From Hemileia vastatrix (lineage: Eukaryota > Basidiomycota > Pucciniomycetes > Pucciniales > Zaghouaniaceae): a stretch of 64,000 nucleotides of DNA. Location of the stretch: assembly GCA_030280995.1 (NCBI GenBank), contig JASXTE010000004.1:13279501-13343500 (forward strand), written 5' to 3'. Made by a program: the position numbers and the translations under genes. Shown here in pieces: positions 1 through 11,600 of this stretch. The notes beneath the pieces are model-generated. The model was not told the DNA's origin. It made no database searches and saw nothing but the letters and a program-made list of their open reading frames with translations. Position 1 is the stretch's first letter; each line of letters starts with the position of its first letter.

Positions 1-1892
1 CATTGAGGAAAGTGCATGGTATGTGCTTCCAGTATATGTTATCCCAGTCATGATAATGGAGTTTTTTCCAGTGATATCAACCAGATCAAGAAAAGTTCAA
101 TAAAAGAAAAAAAATTTAATTCTTCCCACCTGGATTATTGCACTCATTTGGTATGTTTCTCATAGGTCATCTCCCATTTTAAAGTAGTCTTAAACACAGC
201 TAATGTTTTATACAGAAATATCAAAAAAATTATTTCTGAATCTACATATTTTTTCTAATCACAATCTTGAAAAAAGTGGTATTTGGGCTCAACTGATGGG
301 TGTAGAAGAATTATCTGGGGAACACTTAATAGGGAGTATTAAACCTTTCCAAATACACCACATAAAAATGCCACAAAAAATGTGCCAAAACTTCCATCAA
401 AAAATAAAATACATCTTCCCTGGACAGGTTTATTTCAACAGCATATTCTCCCCCAAAGATGTCTTCTTTTGTTTCAAACAAGTCATAAAAACACTTCTCT
501 TCTTTATCATTATTAGTCAGCACTAGATACAGAGATGCCAACACTAGGTACAAAAATTCCAAAACTTAAATTGTTTTTTACCTAATCCTTAAGGATATAT
601 TCATTCAAGTGAGTTAAGTGAATTACCAGAATTTAATCAATCACATAATCATACACCTAATCTTAATCTTCATCACATTTTACTTTTGTTGCAATGAATT
701 TCTTCAGTTTCCCAGTTTCATTTGTTTTGGTTCAGCTCCCATCCTTGAAATCACATAAAATCTCTAAGATTCTGACTCACTAAGATGTCTCATATTCTAT
801 TTTTCTCTCACTTGCATCACTCATTTTGGTTCTGATACTTATCACTTCTCAGCTCTCAAGGTAAGTCACTTTCTCATTTCTCTTATTTAATTGCTGATTG
901 AAATGTCTTTTTTTGTGTCTTTTTCTTCTTCTTTTTTTAATTGCTGATTGGAATGTTATTTTCTTCATTTTTTTCTTGGTTCACAGTCTTTTTTATTCTT
1001 GTTTTATCAAATTTTTGGTGTTTTTTGGTCATCTTTAGGTTTTTCTTTTTTTGGCCTTTTTTTTGCTAAATTACTTCAGAATCATTTGGAAATAGTTTCC
1101 AAGAATTACCCACTTTTTTGTGCTATTTTAGGATTTTTTTATCTATAAAAATTTGGAGATTGTTTGAAAGAATATTCCAGTGACTTTTCAGTGATTTTTA
1201 GTTGTTTTTGGGCACTTCTTTAGAGACTTTTGGAAAAAAGATAATTTGTAACTTTTTGTCACTTCTCTGTGGACTTTTTTTGGAACTTTTTGCCATATTT
1301 TTGAGAACTTTTGATTGTTTTTTTTTAATTTTTGTAATTTTTCTTGGAACTTATAGGAAATTTTCTGTGGACTTTTTCAGGATTTTTTGGGGACTTTTTG
1401 GACTATTTCTTTCATGTATTATGAGAAGATCTTTTTAGGTTTTTTTTATCCAAATTATTTTTTCATTTATGTTGATTTTATTTGCATTTTTTTAAATGAA
1501 AATGGCTGAAAATCTAGAGTTGGTAAACCTGATTCATAGAGTAAGAGAAGAAGGTCATTTAAAATATAAAACATTAGGTAGGCTAAAAAATTTTGGGTTT
1601 TAATATAGTTTATCAATTTTTTTTCATTTCATTAATTAATGATTAAAAAGTCATATATGATACTCTACTTACTTAAGTTAATGAATCAGAAGGTCATGTG
1701 TCATATTAATATTATCATGGGGATGTTTGTTTTCTTCATCAGGCTCATGTATACACTTATGTTTGATTTCATTTTTTTTGGTCATAGATGATTTCCATTC
1801 ACATTTTTACTTGAATTTTAATTGATATAAGGTTTATTATTATCATATAATACTTTCTTACATGTTAGTTTATGCAATGGACTAAAATATTT
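1..1892. other. gene-free left flank, T-rich centre
   Basis: No open frame here looks like a protein. Positions 900-1450 are very T-rich, with irregular recurrences of a short GGACTTTTTGG-like word, which creates spurious Phe-rich frames. No transposon terminus, tRNA or splice-site pattern was recognised. Confidence 0.6.
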
Positions 1893-1940
1893 GGCAATCT
1901 AGGCCCCCTACTTCAATAAAACACAGGGGAGGGTATTGCC
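1893..1940. repeat. short hairpin repeat, copy 1
   Basis: The stem runs from GGCAAT on the left to ATTGCC on the right, and the apex carries TTCAATAAAA. The same apex sits in hairpins at 36706-36767 and 36801-36857 whose stem bases differ but still pair. The copy lies 14 bp left of the CACTA-like element starting at 1955. The family is not recognised. Confidence 0.6.
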
Positions 1941-1954
1941 TTTTTTTTTTCATA

Positions 1955-1999
1955 CACCTCCCAATATTTGGGGGGACTTGCTAGCAAGTCCTCAACTTG
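1955..1999 (+). repeat. left terminal inverted repeat of element A
   Basis: Starts CACCTCCC and contains a six-G run and the self-complementary GACTTGCTAGCAAGTC. It pairs with 16466-16512 with several mismatches. Confidence 0.75.
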
Positions 2000-4900
2000 A
2001 ATTCAGATGGAACTCAGATGGAACTCAGAATGAACTCACACTGAACTCAGACTAAAATCTTCATGAAATAAGCTTGAAATATTCATAAATCATGGGTGAT
2101 TTTTAATTGAAAGCATTATGAACAACTATCCAAATCTGAATGGGAATAAGAATATAAAAGCTTTTGAAATATTTTCAATAAAAAATACTTTTTGATGAAA
2201 TGTAATCAGATGATCTTTTTGAATGAAAATTTAAGAATAAAAATACATGAAATTACATTCTTTTTTCTTAAGTATAAATTTTAATCATTCTCAGAAATAT
2301 ACTACATATTTTTGAAAAAATTTAAAAAATGTTTCATGACTTCTTAATGTAGAAAAAATCCATATTTTCATAATACAAATCTTTCATTTTTTTATAGAGA
2401 CCATGTAAAATGAATTATTCTCAATTTTTTTTCAGGATTTTAAGCTTATGCAATACATTTTTTTTATAAAAATTAATTATATAACTAACAAATTAAGCCA
2501 TAGTTCCTATCCCATTTATATTCTAAAGTTCTGTATAAAAGACACAAAATTATAAAAATTAAATGCAGTAAGATTTTATTTTCAAAAGATGGACATGATG
2601 AGGCACCCTCATTTCTCCTTTCTCCAAATAAGTAAAGATTGAAGAATGAGATTATATATGTTAAACAAACAAAAAAATTTCAAGTGGTAAAGTCTAATAT
2701 TTTTTTATAAAATTCATAAATGCAAGAAAATGATACAAAAAGTAATTAAAGAATTTTGGTCTTTTTTAGGATAAATTGTGCTCAAATTCAGAAGCATTTT
2801 ATGTTAGATTTTAAGTAAATCCAATACTTTTCATAATTATGAAGCAATTTTTATCGAATCCATAAATATTTTTAGGTCAATTTTTATTCTTTAAATTAAT
2901 TTGATCAAGTCACAAAAATTAACTTCTACTCAGTGAAATTTCGCTCTTAAAATCATTTAATTAAAAGGAATACAAAATATCAATGGTAAATTTAATATAA
3001 ATCATTAAAAATTTCTTAGAAATTTAAGCTGAATGCTTTATTTTTCTTGAATTCAATAATTGAAGATATCAATATTTTTCACCTGGGAATACACAGCACA
3101 AACTAAACAGATTTTTATTGCGCACTATGAGAGTTTTTGAGTTTAAATATCAAGTTCGACTATTTTTCACAGACTCTATATTATGTATTAAAGTGAACTA
3201 TTTATGTATCAATGCATGATTATATTTATAGAAGAATAAATAAATGAGAGTATAGTTTGAAATGAGAAAAATTATATATTTATAGTGATATTCATAGAAA
3301 AGAATAATATTAGGATAATTGAATTTTTATCAATTAAAATTTAATAAAATGTTTTAAATAGAAGCATGAAATATTTCAATTTTTTCTTTTTGTCCTTTAA
3401 ATTGGGTATAGTAGTGCAGAAATACCTTCTTTTTTTCAAGAACAAGAGTATTGACCATGTTAATTTACAATACAAAATGCAAAAATTATAGTCAACTTAA
3501 AAAATACAGATTAATAATTTATTGATGCTTTGTTAGTAATATGATTTTAACACCAATATTCAAAAAAAAATATGCTCTTTATTAGCAATATAAAAAATAA
3601 AAATAATTTGAAATTTTATTAAAAAGTAAAAATTCATGCATCTTTTAAGTTATCTTCCTTATTAAGAATATATACTTAAATAAATTCATTTTTACACAAT
3701 TGAATTTTAATGGAATAGGTTTTGAAATTTTCATTTAATTTCAAAAGAACAATTTAAGGCTGTATGTTGAAATCATCTTCAAGCTCAAATTTATAAAAAT
3801 TTTTTTTCACATTTTTAAACTATCTGAATTCATAACTTGAGGTTTTCTATAAAATTTGAAGTAAAAATCTAAGAAAAAAGATTTTGATAATCAAAAGGAG
3901 CTAAATAATTTTTAATAAATACAAAAATTATATTCCTCAAATTTAGCTTAAATAAAAAAAAGAAAAAGTTCTGTCTTTTCATGTGCATTGTAGATAAAAA
4001 CAATGAAATTTAGAAGCTTTTTTAATCTATCATATGAGAAAACTCACATTATAATAATTAAGAAGAAACTTAAATATTTTATTATTAAAATAAAAATCAG
4101 AATAACTCAAAATTAATATTTATGTTCAGCGTTTCCTAGTATTTGGTATAAATCTTTTCAATAAAAAGATAAACCTGGGCATGCATTAAGGAATTTAATA
4201 TAAAGTTTTAAATAAAATTCTCACAGATTAAATTATCTTGAAAAGTGGTCAGGAACAGAATCTCATTAGGAGCTCAATCCAAGTCCCATCACAACTAAGA
4301 TTATTATGTTTATAAAATTGTATATAATTTTTTGTGTGAAAAAATTTAAGCAATGAGAAGGGCTCCAGGGGATTATTATTTTACTAACTCTATATAATTA
4401 AATATATTGGAACATCTTTATTATTTAATTTTATTTAATTTTTATTTATTAATTATAATTATTCATGTGTTTATATTAATGATAAAACAAACAAAAAAAA
4501 TATAAAAGGTAAAATATAACAATTAATTTTTTGTTCAAGTCTCATCTGCTCTCTATAAGGAAAGCCATAGCTATTTTTTATCTCACCAACAGCATTTAAT
4601 ATTAAAGTAAAGATAAATAATTTCACCTCATAATATAGAAAAGAGATTTTTATTTTTAATATCATAGGTGCTTTTTTCCATTTTTCAATTTTTTTCTAAA
4701 ATTTACCTGTGAAATTCATTTTTTTATTATATGTATAACTATCACAATCATTCCATGAAATGATTTTTTATAAAATGTACAAGGGCTTTATGCGTATTTT
4801 TTATATTTTTAAAATTCTTCTACTTTGAATACAAGTATTTATTACAAACATCCAATATATGTGTGTTTTGAATTGATTAAAGATGTAAAATAGCCATAAA

Positions 4901-5337
4901 ACAGGTTTAAATATTGTTTTTTAAGTGGAAGCAAAACATCATATTATTGCAGGGTGGACTCTATCCTTTGGCCAAAAGATAGAGTTCATTTTCTTTTTTT
5001 CACACCCTTTTTTGATACTCACTCAACCCCTTTGTACATACTTTTCACACTCTTCACCTGTTTCACTTTTATTCCCTCCTCTTTCCTTTTTCTCATCATC
5101 CTTTTAACTTTGTTTTGCTTTTGGTGCCTTAAAACCTGAACTTTTTCTCTTCTTACCCTTCCTCACCTGTTTCGCTCACACTCCATCCTCTTCCCTTTCA
5201 CTTTTCAGAAAATTTCACCCCTTTATCTCCAATCATGACCCTTCTAACTCTTTCTTTTTCCTCTTACTACCCCACCCCACCCCTTCCAATCGCCACATTA
5301 CCCCACCACACCCTTTGGGTTCACAGTCCACACCACC
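2000..5337. other. AT-rich interior of element A, no gene seen
   Basis: About 3 kb of very AT-rich DNA without a credible reading frame. Several copies of AACTCAGA(T/A)-like words follow the terminus at about 2000-2060. From about 4960 to 5337 the plus strand becomes C/T-rich. That tract resumes at 15270-15440 on the far side of the nested retrotransposon, as expected for one block split by insertion. Confidence 0.6.
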
Positions 5338-5342
5338 ATACC

Positions 5343-6500
5343 TGCCAGCCTAGATATCCCTAGGAATGAGTATTTCTTATGCTTAAAATAAGATAACCTT
5401 AAGTAAAATAAGGTTAAAATAATAATATATATTATTATATTATAGATATATATAATTATTATTCTATTATATAACTTATAGTAGTTTAAATAGCTTATCC
5501 ATAGCCTAATAATACTTATTAAGGTGTTAATGGAATCATAATATACTTATCTTAAGTGATATGAAGTAATTATTGACATACATAAGCTTATATGTATACA
5601 TAAATCTCATCTTCAGTGAAATATGCAGTATATTATGTATATTTAGGTATATAAGTGGGCTTTAGCCCCTTAATAGCCTATAACCTTTGTTTTTCTGCTT
5701 ATTTTAGGTCATATGGACGAAATAAGTGGACTCACAACGCCTACAGAAGCATAGACACCTATATCAGGCGCATACACCCAGTTTGGACAACTTAAATTAC
5801 TTCCTTGGATGGTTATTCACGGATTTATGGGTTGGAAGGACATTTCTGGGTTGATGTGGATGCTTGGGGATGTTATTGGGGGCTTTGAAATTTTATTTGT
5901 TTCCTTTATATGCTTTTGGTTTCATTAAATCTCTTTTTGATTGTTTATTTTACCTGTTTCTTTATGGTATCCACTTTTATCTGGATTTTCTATTTGTGGT
6001 ATAGATCTGTGGTATCATTAATAGTGATGGAGGGTCCTTACTGGAGGTCTGGGTGTTGAATCTGCTTGAATTGGTCGCCATGGGGAGGTGATGGGCCCTC
6101 ACAGTGCTGTAATTGCCGGGGATAGCAGTGACATGATCTGGATTGAAGGTCTGTGCACTCCAGTGGATTTGGGTATAAGTAAGGAGGGATTTTGACGGTT
6201 ATTTATCATCATTCAATTACTAAAATTCAAACAAACACTAAAATACAATTATTAGCAATCAGAAATATATTTTAAAGCCATTATAAATTGATATTATCTT
6301 TATATAAGCTATAACTATATTTTATACATCTATTTTCCACCACTAGCATGCATTTCAATCCAAGTATTGTGAGTTTTATTTGAGTATAACTATTTTATTA
6401 GTCTTCCCCTGAGGTTTAATCACTAAATCATTTATCAATAAGTAGTAGTACCATAAATAAACACTATTATATCATACTTATATACTAGACTATACTGACA
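5343..6500 (+). repeat. 5' LTR of Ty3-1
   Basis: 1158 bp, TGCCAGCC...TGACA. It pairs with 14088-15264; the 3' copy carries about 19 extra bases near its start. Confidence 0.93.
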
Positions 6501-6502
6501 AT

Positions 6503-6515
6503 TGGGGGTCTTTCC
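6503..6515 (+). other. primer-binding-site-like sequence of Ty3-1
   Basis: TGGGGGTCTTTCC lies two bases after the 5' LTR. Ty3-2 has TGGGGACCTTTCC at the same offset (39800-39812). The leading TGG would pair with a tRNA 3' CCA. The tRNA was not identified. Confidence 0.6.
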
Positions 6516-7010
6516 TTATATTTTACTTATTATTTAGTATAAGCCTTGGGACGTGATTTTTACTTTAGTACAGCTCAAAATAAACAAATATTTGGGTCTG
6601 CTGCATATTAGTGGGTCATCATAACTCAGTGATTGCGGAAAAGAACCCTTAAAATAATTTTACTAATTTTTTATCGTAAAAATTAGGTATTTACAGTAGT
6701 AACTGTATCCATTATAAACCCAATTTCACTTGGTATTTGGACACCAATATAACACCAAATTAAATTGGTATTTGGTTAAATCTTGGTAAGCTACTTATTC
6801 ACCCTTATAAAGGTCTAGTTGAACTTATTATTATATTTTTAACAGATTTTTTCAAATTTTTCTTATAATTTATTTAAATAAATAAAGATATAAATTCAGG
6901 GTAAGCTCCATTGCTTTTTTATTAGTAATATCATTGCTAATATCTTTTGTCTACTAATTCCATAGAGTTTTTGCCTTTTGTAGATGTAAAATATTTTCAT
7001 TCTTAACATT
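6516..7010 (+). other. 5' untranslated leader of Ty3-1
   Basis: AT-rich leader between the primer-binding site and the first ATG at 7011. No frame or structure was recognised. Confidence 0.5.
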
Positions 7011-7031
7011 ATGAGTGCTCCCCAGGACAGT

Positions 7032-7086
7032 GTAAGTGAAAAGCCTGCTTATAATACCAGGTCTAAAGCTAACAAAAACTTTCCAG
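7032..7086 (+). other. predicted 55-nt intron in Ty3-1 ORF1
   Basis: Donor GTAAGT at 7032, branch-like CTAAC about 15 nt before the end, acceptor TTCCAG ending at 7086. It falls between whole codons and the next codon is GAC (Asp). Ty3-2 has the equivalent intron at 40568-40631, with GTAAGT, CTAAC, CAG and Asp as the next residue, although the two sequences are otherwise diverged. Confidence 0.7.
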
Positions 7087-7180
7087 GACATCACCATGGA
7101 GGGTCAACAATACCCCCAGGCAGAAAGCATGAGTATAGAGGAAAATGAGGCCCTCTTAAAAAAGATAACTATAAAAAATA

Positions 7181-8279
7181 TGTTGTGGTCTTCCAACATT
7201 GGCAGGGGCCTTTGTTGTGTGATTTGGCGCGGTTTGTGCATGTCTTAATTGACATCTGTTAAAGAATTGGGTATTTTTCTGGTTTTATTCCGTGGATATT
7301 GGATCTGCGGGTATGTGGGTGCTATTATTGGATAGCCCTGGCTTTTCTCTATATTTTATGTCTTGAAGAAATTTTTCATATTCTGAGTTTTAAGGGGTCA
7401 TTTCCTCATTTTTCATTTATAAAAGATAGCTGTTTAATTTTGTTTTTCGTGTTTTACGGGCTAACCTTAAGTCTTAGGGTTAAGGGCTTAGTACCATTGG
7501 ATAGAGCTAATTTTTCTCTATATTTCATGTCCCAATGTTGTTATAGTGAAATTCCGTGTTTTAAAGGTTTTAGTAGTTGTAGCTAATTTTTCTAAGTAGA
7601 TTAGTGGTTTTTATTGGTTTTCTGGCTTCAGGGAGGCCGGGCCGCTTCAGGCGGCATCTCCAACGTCGGGCGGCCCGCCCGCCTCTGTTTTAGGAGGTTG
7701 GGGAGCGCTCTAGGAGGGTTTTTTATGCAATTCGGCGGGTACAGGCGCCAGATTGATGGGTGCGCATGGGCTCTTAGTTAGTGGTCTGTGTGTACATAGT
7801 GAATAAGACAGTTTGGGGCAACCTTAATCATCATACAACCATCCAGAGGGGATATCATTGTTCCTCACTCAGTTTTCACTGTTTTCTGGCCACAATTGGC
7901 TGTGTTTGTTGCAAGTGAGTTCTTCATTTAACTTAACTTTGGCAACTGTTTTCTCTGTTATAGTCTTGCAAGCTATAGCAATTATTATTGCTGTCTCTGG
8001 TGTGGATTTGCAGCCTACATCAAGTATCTTTGCTGTCTCTGGTGTGGACTTTGTTCTACATTTCAGTTCTTTGGTCTGGTAGTCTATCTGGGGACTACTT
8101 TCTTGGCTCATCAAGCAGTCAAGTGTTTTAAACAGGAGCTTTAGCAAAACAGGAACCAACTTACTTTAGCAAGTAAATCTCACTCTATTTTTCTAAAGGG
8201 AAAGGGGATTTTCTCTCTGGTTTTTCTCCAACTCCCTTGGTCAAGGCCTATAGCTAGTACTATAGGATTGTCTACAACG
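7181..8279. mobile_element. LTR-like insertion (probable solo LTR) inside Ty3-1 ORF1
   Basis: About 1.1 kb, richer in G and C than its surroundings (notably 7630-7700), interrupts a frame that is continuous in Ty3-3. The ends form an imperfect inverted pair, TGTTGTGGTC and GTCTACAACG, like the TGTTG...CAACA ends of copia-type LTRs. No matching duplication flanks it (AAATA left, TCTCC right), so exact ends and class are uncertain. Internally, 7322-7360 resembles 7494-7531, and TTGCTGTCTCTGGTGTGGA occurs twice (about 7987 and 8029). Confidence 0.5.
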
Positions 8280-8647
8280 TCTCCTCCTCTTCAGGATTAA
8301 CTGTCCCACCTGGCCAAACAGGTTCTGAAGTTGGAAGAATCCAAATCACTCATGTTCAAAGAGGTAGAGCAACTGCAAAACAATTGCAAGGTAGGGTTTC
8401 AGCAGATGAATCAGGCATTGTCAGAGTTAAAGGGAGGCCATCCCAGTCAGCAAAATCAGCAACCCCCTACCCAAGGCGGGTCAACTCACTCCCAGGAGAA
8501 AATCCTGGTAGACAAATAGAAATGGGACTGGTTTCACCAACAGTGGACCAGCCAAAATTGCAACAGGGATCCACCACCTCATCTGACTTCCTCAGCTCAC
8601 ACTTACAAAGGAAAAAAGCGCCAAAAATCAGGACTGGCATCTATCCC

Positions 8648-11600
8648 ATGGTAAGTATATTACCCTCTCAGATTGAACACAATACTGATAATTACAATAT
8701 ATGTAATTCTATTGATGTTAAGTCTGTGCAAAAAATAGAGGAGGATTTAAGAAATTTAGGATTTAGAGTAGATACACCTGACTTGTCTTTTGTCCACAAT
8801 AACAGTACTATTTACAATTATAATACAGTTAACCCTCAGTTGCAACCACCTACTAGTGAGATGAGAAGTTCACAGGAGAGTGAGAGAATTGAAAAGGAAG
8901 ACATGGAATATTTTAACAATAATCCAACTGTCCATAGAATTGTTTCAGCATTGTGGAATAGAATGACTGATTGTGAGGAACAGACAGTTAAGCTCACTAG
9001 TGATACAATTTTATCCTTGACATTAAACATTTCTCAATTAGCAACACGTAACAAAGAATTAGAAAAAGAACATTTGTCTCTAACTCTTAAATATGATTCA
9101 TTGAGTAATAAATATAATGAACTTTCAAACAAATTCTGTGAGTTAGTAAAATTATATGAAACACATTTATTGAAAACTGAATCAAGAACAAAGTTATCTT
9201 TTGCCCAGAAAAATTAAAGTGTCTCTGAGTTGCTACAAAGATTAACTAAAGTTGAGATTGAAACTGCCAATCTACTAATGAACCAGGATAATCATAAGTA
9301 TAATCAATTTAATAATAATCCTTTCATTGGCAAAAGTGAATCTCATTCCTTCCCTATACCACCACAATTAAGACCATCTGGTGGTAGTGTTAAATCTGAA
9401 AATATAAGTCACAAATCCGTACAGGAGGAAATACAAGACCATTTATCAAAAGTGAATGAGTTGTTGAATTTACCTAATATTAGTGAGATAAAATCCAATC
9501 AGAAAAACTGGCCTAAGATAGATCAGTACCCAACTTATGATGGGGAAGCCAGCTCTGATTGGCAACATTTTATTCAAAGACTTGACAACTTGAAATTCTC
9601 ATATAAGTTACCAGATGAAGAAATAACATCAAAATTAATTTCTTTATTTAAGGATGTTGCTTTATTATGGTTTGAAGCTGTCTTGAGTGAGGATAAAAAT
9701 TACTCTTAGGCTGAATGGAAACAGCTTATTGAAAAACAATTTGGAGGTTCTAAATTCAGGCTTACTCAGCAGAGACTTTATGAGAAGACTAGGTATAATC
9801 CGTTGAATGGTGACAAACCTATGGTATTTTTAATGAATTTAAATAAAATATTAAAAGCCATTGAGCCTCATATGGATTTTAACTTATGGAAAGATAAGAT
9901 AATATATAAATTACCTATATCTGTCAAAGATATTGTTGTAGCTAGAACATTAAAATGTTACTGAATATTCTGATTTTATTAATATTTGCAATGAAATATT
10001 ATTAAACCATAAGTATGAATCAAGGTATTCCACTTATAAACAAAATGTTGAACCTGTAAAAATTCAGAATTCAAAAACACGTCAGGAGAAGCAGAAAAAA
10101 CCTACTGCACCTGTAGTACCTAAAAAGTATGAAACAGATACTTGTTATTAGTGTAACAAACCTTGGGTAAAAGATCACAAATGTGAGAAAAACATAAATA
10201 TTGTTGAAAATCAACGTGAATCTGAAACTGAAACTGAAAAAAGTAAAGAATCAAGTGATTATGACAGCAATATCTCATATAGTGATGAAAATGAAGTCTG
10301 TATGTTGGAAGATGATTTGTCTATCTTTGAAAATCCAATATTAAATATTGACTCAAATGAATCTTTATTGAATTTTGAGGATGCTGAAATCATTAAGTAT
10401 ATACAATCTGATAACTTTAGAATGACACCTATCACGGTTCCAGCTATCATTTCTGGTGAAAATGTTAATATAGTACTGGACACAGGAGCTGCTGGTTCTG
10501 TTGTTTCCAATAATACATTACAGAAAATTGATAGTGAATATAATTCTAAGCTTGAACCACTTCAAAGTAAAAATTGGAGAGGTTTTGGATCAGTACTACA
10601 CCCCATTGGTAAATACAAAGCTGCTGTTTTCTTTAAACATCAACATGGTTATGTAAGGGTAACTTGTGACTTTGTAGTAATGGATAATACTAACTGTAGT
10701 AACTGTTTTATCATTGGAAATGATATTCTGACTAAATTTGGTGTAAAATTAGACCCTGCTAATAACAATCTTACAATTGGAATGAATGGTAAAAGGAACT
10801 TTAAAATAAATTCTTTTAACACAGTCTTACACATTGAGTCAGTCACAAATTCCCCGTGTAAAGGAAGAGAATCCAATGAGATGGAACTTCTGGAAACAGA
10901 AATTTCAAAAGCATCATTTGGCACTCAGATAAGTAAAGCTGAGAAAAATAATATTTTGGAATTAATTAAAGCATTTCCAATGGCTTTTGCACATGGTACA
11001 AATGAACTTGGCCTTGTAAAAAATCATGAAATGAAGATTAGTTTAACCTGTGATATGGATAATATTCCTGCTAGTCTTAAAAAGAAACCATACTCTGCTT
11101 CACCAATGAAGAGGAAAGACATAGAGGATAATATTAAGATGTTATTGAATATGAACATTCTTGAGAAGGTTGAAACTACACCAAAATATTGTGTTATATC
11201 ACCAGTGCTAATTTCTTATGAACAAGATAAAGCAAGACTCTGCGGTGATTATAGAGCAATAAATAAATTTACAGTAGATGATATTTATCCCTTACCAAGG
11301 ATTGCCTCTATACATGCTACCCTTAAAGGTGCTAAATATATAAGTTGCCTAGATGGAAATAAATTGTACCATCAAATTCCTGTTGAAAAGAATTCACAGA
11401 ACTTTTTGTTGATAACAACACACATGGGAATTTATAAGTATGTCAGAATGCCATTTGGACCAATAAATTCTCCATAAGTATTTCAGAAGTTAATGGATAT
11501 AACATTCCATAATGAAATGATTGAGGGATGGTTAATGGTATACATTGATGACATCATAGTGTTCTCTAAAACATATGATGAACACTTAATCCATTTAAGG

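Larger units (their letters stand above)
7011..8654 (+). pseudogene. ORF1 of Ty3-1 (spliced, disrupted)
   Basis: First exon 7011-7031 encodes MSAPQDS. A 55-nt intron (7032-7086) follows, then the frame continues from 7087 with a Glu/Lys-rich helix (MSIEENEALLKK) until an LTR-like insertion at 7181-8279. It resumes at about 8283 with a coiled-coil stretch (KEVEQLQNN, QQMNQALSELK), a Gln/Pro-rich part, an in-frame TAG at 8517-8519, a KWDW motif, a basic HTYKGKKR segment and the ending SIPW-stop (TAA 8652-8654). Ty3-2 and Ty3-3 share the layout, with KWD, H(P)Y plus basic residues and PW-stop in the same relative frame. Coil plus basic tail suggests a Gag-like, RNA-binding role; that is inference. 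No database family was recognised. Confidence 0.65.
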
